64,000 nucleotides of DNA from JANQSP01 sp965237565 (GTDB lineage Bacteria; Bdellovibrionota; Bdellovibrionia; Bdellovibrionales; UBA1609), in contig OZ250145.1 of NCBI GenBank assembly GCA_965237565.1, positions 62,001 through 126,000 of the forward strand. Reading direction: 5' to 3'. The translations under genes and the position numbers were made by a program. Positions 48,332-57,810 of the stretch are shown piece after piece; positions within the stretch are counted from its first letter, which is position 1, and each line of letters opens with the position of its first letter. The notes beneath the pieces were generated by a model that did no database searches, was not told the DNA's origin, and saw nothing but the letters and a program-made list of their open reading frames with translations.

Positions 48332-49765
48332 TTATTCATAATCTGTGTCACCATCTACAAAGTCCAACTGGTATTTCCGCAAGCGATATCTAAAAGCTCT
48401 CAATGACAAACCTAGCAAGCTGGCTGCTTCTGTCTTCACTCCATTAGCTTTCTTAATTGCTTGTAGCAAAAGATCTTTTTCTATATCTCCAACTACCTCT
48501 TCCATGTTGAAGCCCTCCTCCGAGAGAGAAATCTGAGGAATTGGAACAGTCTCTGTCGATAAAGAAAGAATCTGATTTTTAAAAAGTGGAACAACTTCTT
48601 CCTTGGTAATGATATCTCCTTCGCTTAAAACGAGTAATCTTTCAACCAAATTTTCCAACTCACGAACGTTTCCCATATAATTATACTCTTGAAATAATTG
48701 CATAATTTCGTCAGATAAATTGATTTCCATACTTCGATGTAATTTTTGTTGGTGCTTTTTCAGGAAATACCGAATCAAGAGGGGAATGTCTTCTTTTCTT
48801 TCTCTCAGAGGAGATATATGTATATTCACCACATTTAAACGATAATACAAATCCTCTCTAAACGATCCTTCTTTTATCATATGTTCCAGTTCCCTATTGG
48901 TAGCTGCAATCAAACGTACTTTTATTTTTTTATCTTGTACTGCACCTACTTTTCGAATGACTTTTTCTTGCAAAGCTCTGAGAAGTTTGGGTTGAACAGG
49001 CAAAGGCATGTCCCCAATTTCATCTAAAAATAGACTTCCTCCGTCTGCAGATTCAAAAAAACCTTTTTTGTCTTCAATTGCACCTGTGAAGGAACCTTTT
49101 TTATGACCAAACATCTCGGATTCAAGTAACTCATCTGGAATGGCTCCACAATTTACAGGTATGAAAATAGAATCTTTTAACTGGCTACTGTTATGAATGG
49201 CCCGAGCTATTACTTCTTTCCCTGTTCCACTTTCTCCAGTAATCAAAACATTGCTCGTGGAATGAGAAAGTTGCTCAATCGTCTTATGGATTTTACGCAT
49301 AGCTGAAGACTCACCAATGAGCGGAATTTTTGATATTCCTTGTTCCCCCTTCTCATCAGGAAATTCCACATCTTCCTTTGTGTCCTGTAATTTGAGGCTT
49401 GAAAGAATGAGATTTTTAATCTCGTTCACGTTGAAGGGCTTAATGATATAGTCATAGGCTCCCATCTTCATAGCCTTTACAGCAGTCTCTGTCGTGTCAA
49501 AGGCTGTGATCATTATGAAAATGCTATGGGGATTGATCTTCTTGGCTTCTTTCAGGAGATCCAAGCCAGATGCATGAGGCATTTTTAAGTCAGAAATAAT
49601 CATATCGAAAGACTTTTGATTTATTAAGTGCAGAGCCCTTCGACCATCTTCAGCCAAGGTGACTTCAAACGTATCTTCCGAATCAAAGGAAATTTTTTTT
49701 ATTAGGATTTGAAAAAATTCACAAATAGATTTTTCATCATCCGCAACAAGAATTTTTTTATACAT
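48332..49765 (-). CDS. pilR: NtrC-family sigma-54 response regulator, PilR-like
   Basis: A 477-residue regulator. Receiver domain at the N-terminus (ILVADDEKS; phospho-acceptor Asp59 in ISDLKMP), AAA+ domain with Walker A GESGTGKE, sigma-54 contact loop GSFTGA (a natural variant of GAFTGA) and Walker B LFLDEIGDMP, then a Fis-type helix-turn-helix (KTEAASLLGLSLRAFRYRL). It activates sigma-54 promoters when phosphorylated, here most likely by the adjacent sensor kinase nine bases upstream. The location next to pilus motor genes suggests PilR, but no pilin gene lies in this window to confirm the target. Confidence 0.9.
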   Translation of the reverse strand: MYKKILVADDEKSICEFFQILIKKISFDSEDTFEVTLAEDGRRALHLINQKSFDMIISDLKMPHASGLDLLKEAKKINPHSIFIMITAFDTTETAVKAMKMGAYDYIIKPFNVNEIKNLILSSLKLQDTKEDVEFPDEKGEQGISKIPLIGESSAMRKIHKTIEQLSHSTSNVLITGESGTGKEVIARAIHNSSQLKDSIFIPVNCGAIPDELLESEMFGHKKGSFTGAIEDKKGFFESADGGSLFLDEIGDMPLPVQPKLLRALQEKVIRKVGAVQDKKIKVRLIAATNRELEHMIKEGSFREDLYYRLNVVNIHISPLRERKEDIPLLIRYFLKKHQQKLHRSMEINLSDEIMQLFQEYNYMGNVRELENLVERLLVLSEGDIITKEEVVPLFKNQILSLSTETVPIPQISLSEEGFNMEEVVGDIEKDLLLQAIKKANGVKTEAASLLGLSLRAFRYRLRKYQLDFVDGDTDYE

Positions 49766-49774
49766 ACCGACTGA

Positions 49775-51451
49775 TTAAGCACTTTCTCTTTGTGCCAACT
49801 CCCTAACAGAAAAAGTGGAATGAATAGGGAAACGAAGTGTACACACCACTCCCTTTGGCTGATGATTCTCTAGAAAAATCTCACCTTTATAGAGCAAGAC
49901 AAATTTACGTGCAATGGCCAAACCAAGACCACTTCCACCTGATTTTCTTGAATAAAATGGATTGTAAATATAAGGAAAATCTGCATTTTTTATTCCTGTT
50001 CCATTGTCTTTTATTTTGATTGTGACCCATTTATCGTCGTCAAAAGTTTCTATCTTCAAATTAGGTTTTTGAGAATCTTTCATAGCTTCACAAGCATTCT
50101 TAACCACATTCAAAAAGATTTGTTTGAAGCGATCAAGGTTTCCTTCAATCAATCCCTGTGCTTTCAATGTAATGTGAAGGGTGATAGCCTCCCATTGTGG
50201 AGTCACACGGACCTGATCCAATACGCTCTCCAAAACAGAATTCACCGAAAAAACCTCTAGCTTCTCAGTTCTAGATAGAGAGGATTCGTTGCTTGTATAA
50301 TCCATAAAGTCTCCAATGATCTTGTTCAGTCTGCTCACTTCTTGCAATACAATATCCATCAATTTTCTATTTTGAGAACGAAGGGGTTCATTCCACTCCA
50401 TGAGCTGAATGCTTCCGCTGATGCTGGAAAGAGGGTTTCTTAACTCATGAGCGATGCCAGTTGCCATTTTTCCAATGTGAGCAAATCTTTCCTCTTCTCT
50501 TTCTGATTTCTCCCTTTTGTGACGTGTAGTACAGTCTTGAAAGAAAATAAGATATTTATTGGACCCTCCCTTAGTGAGAGTAAAAGGTGATGCAAAGGCT
50601 TCTATTATTTTTTGTTCGCTTGACTCAGAAGGATACGCAAACTCGAAATGATTCATGTGCGTACCTTCCTGCTGAGATGTGTGTAAATCCAAATCGGGAA
50701 ATATGCTCTTTAAAGGAGCAGAAAAAGTGGGAGGTAACTGGAGAGTTTTAAGCGCTGATGGATTTGCGTAAATAACAAAATTGTCTTCATTTACAATAAA
50801 AAGCCCCATCTTCATCTTTTCTACAACTAATTCGCTAAAATTTTCTAGCTCATCAAATGCCCTATTGACCATTGATAAAGACCAATTCATTTTTCTCACT
50901 TGGGAGCCAAAGAGACCGCTCAATCCCGCTACACTTAAAAAGATAAAATTGTTGATGGCAAAATTTACTAGAAGAGAACCACCTACTTCATCGGAATTCA
51001 AAATGAGAACCCATGAAAATAACAAGGAAATAAAAAGTGCATGTAAAAAAGCCCCTCTGTATTGGCTCACCAAACCTGTGCCAACAATTTGAAGCAGGTA
51101 TACAAAAATCAGTATGGGCTGTGAAACAGGAAGGACGACACTCAAACAAAGAGTCATCAAAAGAGTTTCCAGTAGTAAGAAAAACCAAAAGAAATGAAAT
51201 GACTTTTTGATCTTGTTATGAAAGAAAAAATATAGAGCATCCTTTAATAGGGATAGAAAAAGCATTGAATAAATAAAAACCCAAACGCTTAGATTGAGAA
51301 ATAGAGGTTGAAAAAACTGATAAAAGACAAAGCCCAATAACAAAAAAGAATGAATAATAGAATGCAAGCAATAAACAAAAAAGTATTTACTCTCTGGCTG
51401 GTGAAAAAAAGAAGATATGGTATGAGTACGGAATGCCCTTATATCTCTCAT
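49775..51451 (-). CDS. pilS: Membrane sensor histidine kinase, PilS-like
   Basis: A 558-residue kinase. The N-terminal half (to about residue 190) holds six hydrophobic helices, as in PilS; a PAS-like region (about 200-310, VVEKMKMGLFIVNEDNFVIY) follows. The HisKA box carries His335 in GIAHELRNPLSSIS; HATPase motifs are NVVKNACEAM, DNGTGI and GSGLGLAIARKF. It lies between pilC and pilR in the same direction. In Pseudomonas PilS senses pilin in the membrane; the same role here is inference from layout. Confidence 0.9.
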   Translation of the reverse strand: MRDIRAFRTHTISSFFHQPESKYFFVYCLHSIIHSFLLLGFVFYQFFQPLFLNLSVWVFIYSMLFLSLLKDALYFFFHNKIKKSFHFFWFFLLLETLLMTLCLSVVLPVSQPILIFVYLLQIVGTGLVSQYRGAFLHALFISLLFSWVLILNSDEVGGSLLVNFAINNFIFLSVAGLSGLFGSQVRKMNWSLSMVNRAFDELENFSELVVEKMKMGLFIVNEDNFVIYANPSALKTLQLPPTFSAPLKSIFPDLDLHTSQQEGTHMNHFEFAYPSESSEQKIIEAFASPFTLTKGGSNKYLIFFQDCTTRHKREKSEREEERFAHIGKMATGIAHELRNPLSSISGSIQLMEWNEPLRSQNRKLMDIVLQEVSRLNKIIGDFMDYTSNESSLSRTEKLEVFSVNSVLESVLDQVRVTPQWEAITLHITLKAQGLIEGNLDRFKQIFLNVVKNACEAMKDSQKPNLKIETFDDDKWVTIKIKDNGTGIKNADFPYIYNPFYSRKSGGSGLGLAIARKFVLLYKGEIFLENHQPKGVVCTLRFPIHSTFSVRELAQRESA

Positions 51452-51454
51452 TAT

Positions 51455-52669
51455 TTACACTCCCGACACAACACCGGCCATTTTAAATATGGGCAGATAC
51501 AAGGAAATAACAATAAATCCAACCATTACACCTAATACAACAATCAAAAATGGATTGATTAAATCAGAAATCGAATCAGCCGTCGTGCTTACTTGTTCTT
51601 CATAAAATTCAGCAACCTTTTCTAAAGTTGCATCCACATTTCCTGACTCCTCCCCGATTGCCACCATATGCGAAACTAATGGAGGAATCACAGATTCGTT
51701 TTTTAAGGCATTTGAAATAGTATCCCCTTTGCCTACTTGATTTCTGATTCTTTGTATGGCCGTTTCAATAAAAAAATTGTTTGCCGTAAAAGAAGACGTA
51801 TCCAAGGCTTCTAAAATATTCACACCTGAAGCCATCAAGCAAGATAAAGTCCTTGTAAAACGAGCAATACTATTTTTAATGGCCAGACCGCCAAAAATGG
51901 GGAGCATCATGATTATTTGGTCTTTCAGTACTCTCCCACTTGGCGAACGAAGATACATGAGACCAACGAAGGGAAGAACGATAAAAACCACTGCAACCAA
52001 CACGAGATTGTTGCCTAGAAAACTGCTAGCACTTAGTAACAACTGAGTCATGATAGGGAGTTCTACGTTCGACTCAAGAAAAACACCAGCCAACTGTGGA
52101 ACAACAAAAATAATCAACAAGGTGACAATAGAAACCCCAATGAGGAGAATAAACCCTGGATACATCATCGCTTTCATTACTCGGGATCTTATTTTCTCAG
52201 TCTGTTCGATATATCCAGCCAGTTGCTCAAGCATACGATCCAGATTACCACTCGTCTCACCTGAGCGAATCAAGCTAACAAACAGCTGACCAAAAACAGA
52301 GGGATAATTCGCTAAAGCCTCTGAGAGGGATTGTCCTCTCTTGATATCCTGTATTATGCTATTGGTGACTTGTTTCAAAACCATTGATTGACAGATTTCT
52401 CTTACAATTTGGAGTCCCTGCACAATAGGAATTCCAGCTTTTACAAGAAAAGCCAATTGTCTCGTGAACTCGACCAAAGATTTTAATTTAACTGTTTGCT
52501 CCCCGCTACCCAGAGCAAAGATAGATTTCTCCATGTGGATAGAGATGGGTTCTAAATTTTTAGAGTTCAATCTCTCTATGACATCTGTTCTTGAGTCAGC
52601 TTTCAGTTTGCCTGAAAATGTTTTCCCACTCTCGGCTTTAGCTCTAAATCTAAAAGTTCTCATTTTCAA
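51455..52669 (-). CDS. pilC: Type IV pilus inner-membrane platform protein PilC
   Basis: A 404-residue GspF-family protein with two homologous halves. FRFRAKAESGKTFSGKLKAD at the N-terminus, VEFTRQLAFLVKAGIPIVQG, GETSGNLDRMLEQLAGYIEQ and, in the second half, FTRTLSCLMASGVNILEALD and GEESGNVDATLEKVAEFYEE are diagnostic. Three to four membrane helices are visible. It anchors the pilus fibre to the motor ATPases encoded just upstream. Three bases separate it from the sensor kinase. Confidence 0.95.
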   Translation of the reverse strand: MKMRTFRFRAKAESGKTFSGKLKADSRTDVIERLNSKNLEPISIHMEKSIFALGSGEQTVKLKSLVEFTRQLAFLVKAGIPIVQGLQIVREICQSMVLKQVTNSIIQDIKRGQSLSEALANYPSVFGQLFVSLIRSGETSGNLDRMLEQLAGYIEQTEKIRSRVMKAMMYPGFILLIGVSIVTLLIIFVVPQLAGVFLESNVELPIMTQLLLSASSFLGNNLVLVAVVFIVLPFVGLMYLRSPSGRVLKDQIIMMLPIFGGLAIKNSIARFTRTLSCLMASGVNILEALDTSSFTANNFFIETAIQRIRNQVGKGDTISNALKNESVIPPLVSHMVAIGEESGNVDATLEKVAEFYEEQVSTTADSISDLINPFLIVVLGVMVGFIVISLYLPIFKMAGVVSGV

Positions 52670-52701
52670 TAATCTCCAATTGAAAAAATTGTTTTCACAC
52701 T

Positions 52702-53787
52702 CTACGCAGTTTTCCTACCACCCTTTTTTCTCGTGAGCATCTCATCCAACTCAGCGTGATCTCCACTCACATTGAAGGCTGCGTCTTCCGTAATCAAACC
52801 CGACTTCAATAGTTCAAACAAAGATTGATTCATCGTGATGAATCCGCTGGTCCTTTGCGTTTGCATAATACTATAAATTTGATTTTGCTTTCCTTCTCTT
52901 ATTAAATTCCTCACAGAGGGAGGAAACAACAAAACTTCCACAGCTGGCACTCTCCCCTTTCCATCAGCGGTTGGTAGCAAGCTCTGACACATGATACCCT
53001 GAAGAACGGAGCTGAGTTGGTACTGAACCAACTTGCGCTCTTCCCCTGAAAACACTCCTGTGAGCCTTTCAATGGCACTACAAGCACTGTTCGTATGAAG
53101 AGTTCCAAAAGCCAAGTGTCCCGTTTCCGCAATTTGCAAAGCGTTTTCAATTGTTTCTCTATCTCTCATCTCACCTAGCAAACAAACATCCGGGTCCATT
53201 CTCAGAGCAGCCTTCAAAGACATCGCAAAACTTTCAACATCCAGACCCACTTCTCTTTGATTCACAATGGCTTTCTCATGTGGATACACAAATTCAATAG
53301 GATCTTCTATCGTGATGATATGACATTTTCTTGTTTTGTTAATTTCATTAATTATGGAAGCCAAAGTGGTGGATTTTCCCGAACCCGTTGGACCAGTGAT
53401 TAATATCAAGCCATAAGGTTTTTTACTTAGTTCGTGAAGAACTGGAGGGAGTCCAATATCAGAGAGTTTCGGAATGTGTGTGGGGATGTGACGGAAGGAA
53501 CCCGCCACGGTTTGTTTTTGGTGGTAGAGGTGACCACGAAAACGACCATATTTTTCTATCCCAAAACTGAAATCCAAATCCTTGTGAGATTCAAAATGAG
53601 CTTTCTGTTCGTCCGTAATAATTGAATAACAAAGCTCCTTACTCTGTTGTACTGTCAAAGGATCTACATTCAGACGAATGATCTCTCCATTCACCCTCAA
53701 GCCAGGGGCTGTCCCTGGGGTAATATGGATATCAGATGCCAATTCTCGCACAGCAGTTTTCAGAATTTGCACTAATGAGATCCTCAT
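52702..53787 (-). CDS. pilT: Pilus retraction ATPase PilT
   Basis: A 361-residue hexameric ATPase that powers pilus retraction. ASDIHITPGTAPGLRVNGEI, Walker A GPTGSGKST, the Asp box ITIEDPIEFV, GEMRDRETIENAL and the His box TGHLAFGTLHTNSA are clear. The family AIRNLIRE motif is present as SVRNLIREGK. It starts directly at the pilB stop (TAAATG). Length normal. Confidence 0.95.
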   Translation of the reverse strand: MRISLVQILKTAVRELASDIHITPGTAPGLRVNGEIIRLNVDPLTVQQSKELCYSIITDEQKAHFESHKDLDFSFGIEKYGRFRGHLYHQKQTVAGSFRHIPTHIPKLSDIGLPPVLHELSKKPYGLILITGPTGSGKSTTLASIINEINKTRKCHIITIEDPIEFVYPHEKAIVNQREVGLDVESFAMSLKAALRMDPDVCLLGEMRDRETIENALQIAETGHLAFGTLHTNSACSAIERLTGVFSGEERKLVQYQLSSVLQGIMCQSLLPTADGKGRVPAVEVLLFPPSVRNLIREGKQNQIYSIMQTQRTSGFITMNQSLFELLKSGLITEDAAFNVSGDHAELDEMLTRKKGGRKTA

Positions 53788-55566
53788 TTATTCATCCTCC
53801 AAGGTGCCGTAAAGAACTTCCTCAATAGACGTAATACCTTTCGATAGTAACTTTAGTGCCTGTGCTCTTAGAGTTTGCAGATTGCTTCTTTCGATCGCCA
53901 ATTTCTTCATTTTTCTAGGGGAAATTCCTTGCAGAATTCCTTGTTTCAATTCGCTTGAAATCTCAAGCATTTCAAAGACAGCTACTCGACCTTTGTAGCC
54001 CGTATTGTTGCAATCCCTACAACCTTCTCCCTTCATTATCTTGGGTAAAGCTTGTTCGGCATCTGCCTGTGAAAAGCCCAAGTTCACTAAGATCTTTGTA
54101 TTTACCTTGTCATAAACTTTGCAATCGAGACACAAGACACGAACCAAACGTTGAGAGATAACTAAAGATGTATTTTCTGCCACACTGTACGCAGGGATAC
54201 CAATATCCAATAAACGAGTGATGGTTGAAGTTACATCATTGGTATGCAAAGTACTCAGAACCAAATGGCCTGTCGCAGCTGCGTGATAGGCCATATTAGC
54301 TGTTTCTATATCCCTAATTTCTCCAACTAAAATGACATCAGGGTCTTGACGCAGAAAGGAGCGCATAGCTGATGCAAAACCAAAACCAATTTTTGGATTC
54401 ACTTGCACCTGATTGATCCCAGGCAACTTAAATTCTACGGGGTCCTCGACCGTAGACAAGTTTTTACTTATTGTGTTCAAATCCACCAAGCCGGAATAAA
54501 GAGTGGTTGTCTTTCCACTTCCTGTAGGTCCTGTAACCAATATGAAGCCTTGGCTTTGGCCTAAATATTTACGAAAAAGTCCCAGTTGTTCTTTATCCAT
54601 ACCCAAATTATTAATTCTGTTCGTCACAGATGATGTATCTAAAATTCTAAGAACGATCTTTTCCCCACTAATAACCGGAATACAACTCACCCGAAAACTA
54701 ACTGTCTTCCTTCCGCATTTTACTTTCAAACGACCATCTTGAGGCAATCTCTTCTCACTAATATCCATACCTGTGAGAACTTTCACACGATTGATGATAG
54801 CTGAGGCAGAACTAAGAGGAGGGCTTAAAAATTCACACAAACGGCCATCAATTCTGTAGCGAACACGAAAACTTTTCTCGTAGATTTCCAAATGAATGTC
54901 AGAACAATCCGTTTGAATTCCCTCACTAATCAGGTAATTCGTACTTTGAATAACAGGATTACTATTTATTTCATCAAGGTCTACGAAAGGGAGTTCTGGC
55001 TCCACACTTTTTGCATTTTTTGATTCCATGGCGAAAAACACATTCTTCATGTTTTGCTCCTTGGAATAATAGATCTCAATGAATTCCTTAATTTTATCTA
55101 GGTCAGCGACCACCATTTCTACCTTAGAGTTGGTCACTGAAGACACGTCCCCCTTTGCTTCCACATCTCCTGGATCAAAAGAGGCCACAATAATGGTCCC
55201 TTCCACTTCTGTAAGAGGAATGATATTGTACTTCTCACAAATTCTTTTAGGGACTTTCATAATCACATTTGGATCGGGTTCAAATTCAGACAAATTGACT
55301 TTTTGAACATTGTATTGCTTGGCTAAGTGATTTGCTATGTCGATTCCTGACAAGTGGCCAGAGCTAGCCAAGGCATCCATAAATTCTCTTCGATTTTTTC
55401 CGCTCAGGTTTTGAATCTTATCCAATTCAGCAGGAACAAGAGTCTCTGTATGCACTCGAAGACGTAGACTCTGGTCTTTATGCCCTTGTTTGGGCTTTGC
55501 TTTACTCCTCTGGTTTGGAACAAAGCTAGTCTTCGTGGCTAGATTTCCCTTCCGTTTCAACGTCAT
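53788..55566 (-). CDS. pilB: Pilus extension ATPase PilB
   Basis: A 592-residue GspE-type ATPase that powers pilus extension. The N-terminal MshEN-like domain (residues 60-160) often binds cyclic di-GMP in this family; I did not verify its motif. The ATPase core shows DIHLEIYEKSFRVRYRIDG, GPTGSGKTTT, Walker B ILVGEIRD and HLVLSTLHTND. Four Cys in CLDCK and CRDCNN form the zinc site. The first 40 residues are basic and Gln/Lys-rich, likely disordered. It leads the pilB-T-C-S-R run; the upstream gap holds imperfect repeats. Confidence 0.95.
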   Translation of the reverse strand: MTLKRKGNLATKTSFVPNQRSKAKPKQGHKDQSLRLRVHTETLVPAELDKIQNLSGKNRREFMDALASSGHLSGIDIANHLAKQYNVQKVNLSEFEPDPNVIMKVPKRICEKYNIIPLTEVEGTIIVASFDPGDVEAKGDVSSVTNSKVEMVVADLDKIKEFIEIYYSKEQNMKNVFFAMESKNAKSVEPELPFVDLDEINSNPVIQSTNYLISEGIQTDCSDIHLEIYEKSFRVRYRIDGRLCEFLSPPLSSASAIINRVKVLTGMDISEKRLPQDGRLKVKCGRKTVSFRVSCIPVISGEKIVLRILDTSSVTNRINNLGMDKEQLGLFRKYLGQSQGFILVTGPTGSGKTTTLYSGLVDLNTISKNLSTVEDPVEFKLPGINQVQVNPKIGFGFASAMRSFLRQDPDVILVGEIRDIETANMAYHAAATGHLVLSTLHTNDVTSTITRLLDIGIPAYSVAENTSLVISQRLVRVLCLDCKVYDKVNTKILVNLGFSQADAEQALPKIMKGEGCRDCNNTGYKGRVAVFEMLEISSELKQGILQGISPRKMKKLAIERSNLQTLRAQALKLLSKGITSIEEVLYGTLEDE

Positions 55567-55650
55567 GATACACCTTAGTCTTGTTCGTTGGAGATCCTTC
55601 CACTTCCTATCGGCTGGATGGATAAGAATTTAAATATTTTTTATACTTTC

Positions 55651-55728
55651 GCTTGCTAATAAGCATTGGGTACAAACTTGCCGATGACCATTGGATACAA
55701 GCTTGCTAATGATTCAATTTGGATACAA
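55651..55728. repeat. Three imperfect tandem copies of a 25-28 bp unit between ribF and pilB
   Basis: Units at 55651-55675, 55676-55700 and 55701-55728 share CTTGC near the start and GGNTACAA at the end. They fill the gap just after the ribF stop and before the pilB start, where the pilus-operon promoter would lie. They could be binding sites for a regulator or simply degenerate duplications. Confidence 0.6.
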
Positions 55729-55731
55729 AAA

Positions 55732-56661
55732 CTAGAAAATTTGAAAATATCTCTTAGCGACCTGAATGTCCTTTTTAATTTGATGGATCAATTCCCTAGA
55801 ATGAGAGAATTTTTTTTCAGGTCTTATGTATTGGAGAATCTCAAACTCACATTTTGGTTCTTGCCACTGAATGTTTTTCTCAATCACATGAATTTCTATT
55901 TTTTTTAAACCCTTGGAGGAAAAAGTTGGTCCTACTCCAATATTAACAACTGACTGGAATAATTGATTTTTTACTTTCAATCGAGCGATATACACTCCAT
56001 TTGCTGGAAGCAGTTGATTTTCCTCAACTTGCAAATTAATCGTTGGAAATCCCAATTTTTGAGCCAAGCCCTTTCCCTTGGAAACCAAAGCGATAATGGA
56101 AAAGGGCCTCCCCAGTAAGTGAGAAACAAGATCCCATTTCCCAGATGCGACGGCACTTCTGATTAAAGAACTGGACACAATCAGACCTTTTTGCCTCACA
56201 GGAGCTATAATTTTCACAGCAAATTGATAATGTTGTCCCAGTTTCTGCAACAATTCACTGGAGCCTTCGTTGTTGGCACCAAAACGAAAATCATGTCCGA
56301 CAACAATGAGACTGGGCTGAATAAAATCAACAATGTGTTTTTTTATAAACTCCATGGGAGAGAGCTTAGAAAAAGCCTCTGAAAAAGTTTCTATAATCAA
56401 AGCATCTAAACCCAACTGGCTGAGCATTTGTTTCAACTGTAAAGTCGAACAAAGTCTTTTGGTTTTTTTGTCTGGAGAGAGCACGTGAGAGGGATGAGGA
56501 TCAAATGTATAAAGCAAAGATGAACAGTCCGTTGCATCAGCTGATTGAATCACAGAGTCAATCAGCTTTTTGTGTCCCACGTGCAATCCATCGAAATTGC
56601 CGATCGTTAAAACAGCACCTCTATCCAAGTGATAGGATTGGCCACCTTCTATAATTTTCAT
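55732..56661 (-). CDS. ribF: Bifunctional riboflavin kinase / FAD synthetase
   Basis: A 309-residue enzyme making FMN and FAD. The N-terminal nucleotidyltransferase domain has LTIGNFDGLHVGHKKL, TFDPHPSHVL and VVGHDFRFGANNEGS; the C-terminal riboflavin kinase domain has GLAQKLGFPTINLQ (with PTxN) and VVNIGVGPTF. It lies 17 bp after fabZ in the same direction. Full length. Confidence 0.95.
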   Translation of the reverse strand: MKIIEGGQSYHLDRGAVLTIGNFDGLHVGHKKLIDSVIQSADATDCSSLLYTFDPHPSHVLSPDKKTKRLCSTLQLKQMLSQLGLDALIIETFSEAFSKLSPMEFIKKHIVDFIQPSLIVVGHDFRFGANNEGSSELLQKLGQHYQFAVKIIAPVRQKGLIVSSSLIRSAVASGKWDLVSHLLGRPFSIIALVSKGKGLAQKLGFPTINLQVEENQLLPANGVYIARLKVKNQLFQSVVNIGVGPTFSSKGLKKIEIHVIEKNIQWQEPKCEFEILQYIRPEKKFSHSRELIHQIKKDIQVAKRYFQIF

Positions 56662-56678
56662 ATTTCTATCTCAGAAGC

Positions 56679-57155
56679 TTATTTTTTTTCAAAAAGAACA
56701 TAGGCACACAATTCCACCTGAACAGCCACCTCACCTTTTACGCTTGCCACTCCTTCACTCCAATAAAAATTTGATTTTTTTCGATTGATCTTTAGCCTGA
56801 TATCCAATACATCCCCGGGCAGGACCGGCTTTTTGAATCGAATATTTTTTGATCCGGCAAAAAATAAGCTTTTAATGGCTGGATCCCCTCGCATTCCACA
56901 ACAACACAAGGCCCCTGCTTGGCCAATGGCTTCCACAATCAACACACCCGGCATAATGGGATTGCCAGGAAAGTGACCAGTGAAAAATGGCTCATTGGCT
57001 GTCACATTTTTTTGGGCCAGAATCACTCGCCCAATGCGTTTCCCCACTTCTTCCTCAGTAATTTGTTTTACCAGATCTACCAAGAGAAAAGGATATCTAT
57101 GAGGTATGAGTTTTTGTATGCTCTCAGTTCTCAGAGGAAAATAGGAAGTCGCCAA
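56679..57155 (-). CDS. fabZ: 3-hydroxyacyl-ACP dehydratase FabZ
   Basis: A 158-residue hot-dog-fold enzyme of fatty-acid elongation. IPHRYPFLLVD, and FFTGHFPGNPIMPGVLIVEA with catalytic His61 and Glu75, are diagnostic. It starts at TTG with AAGGAG nine bases upstream, and that Shine-Dalgarno overlaps the stop of the Skp-like gene. In many Gram-negatives lpxD and lpxA flank fabZ; neither is here. Confidence 0.95.
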   Translation of the reverse strand: MATSYFPLRTESIQKLIPHRYPFLLVDLVKQITEEEVGKRIGRVILAQKNVTANEPFFTGHFPGNPIMPGVLIVEAIGQAGALCCCGMRGDPAIKSLFFAGSKNIRFKKPVLPGDVLDIRLKINRKKSNFYWSEGVASVKGEVAVQVELCAYVLFEKK

Positions 57156-57168
57156 GAGAAGAAACTCC

Positions 57169-57732
57169 TTATCTCATCTTATGCTTTTTCTTATAGGCAA
57201 AGATGACTTTATCTGTCAGATCCAAACGAGGACTCACCCACAAAGCTCCGTCTCTGTTCCTTATAACAGATACTTTTTCTCTCCGAGCGATTCTACTCAC
57301 AACGTTTGTGATCCTTTTCAATACTTCTTTTCTCATATTCGCTTCCATTTTCTGAAACTCCAACTCCTTTGTTTTCACAAACTGTTCTAAGGAGAGTTGC
57401 ATTTTTTGCATCTCTTCATATTTTTTTAATTTTTCTTCTTCCGATAGCAAAACAACATCTTTTCTGAGTTGATTCGCCCTTTTTTGGTATTCCTCACTCT
57501 TTTTACGAATGACAGATTGTATTTTTTTTTGTTGCTTTTCTAGTTGTCGAAACATTTTTTTTTGTTCTCCCGTTTTTTCGACACACTCATTAATGCTCAC
57601 ATAAGCAATATTCAGATCGGAATCTTTTGATTTGCTTTTCTCACTATCTTTGTTTGCAAAACCCAGCGGATGTACAGCCAAAAACATGAAAGCAAAGACA
57701 AACAAAAAAATATTTTTTAATCTTTGGTACAT
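57169..57732 (-). CDS. OmpH/Skp-like periplasmic chaperone
   Basis: A 187-residue protein with a signal peptide (IFLFVFAFMFLAVHPLGFA) and a central charged coiled coil (EEYQKRANQLRKDVVLL, EEKLKKYEEMQKMQLSLEQ), as in Skp, which escorts unfolded outer-membrane proteins to BamA. ISDLNIAYVSINECVEKTG-like residues 36-52 match the OmpH N-terminus. It directly follows bamA, the usual place for skp. Confidence 0.87.
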   Translation of the reverse strand: MYQRLKNIFLFVFAFMFLAVHPLGFANKDSEKSKSKDSDLNIAYVSINECVEKTGEQKKMFRQLEKQQKKIQSVIRKKSEEYQKRANQLRKDVVLLSEEEKLKKYEEMQKMQLSLEQFVKTKELEFQKMEANMRKEVLKRITNVVSRIARREKVSVIRNRDGALWVSPRLDLTDKVIFAYKKKHKMR

Positions 57733-57810
57733 AATCTCCTCCTTCTAAAAAATTCGCAAAAAATCTTCGTTCCAGATAATAAAACACACTTTATCACGTT
57801 CACACAACAA

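Noticed and set aside
55651..55728. Possible CRISPR array
   Set aside because: Only three imperfect copies, no uniform spacers and no cas genes nearby; they abut as tandem units.
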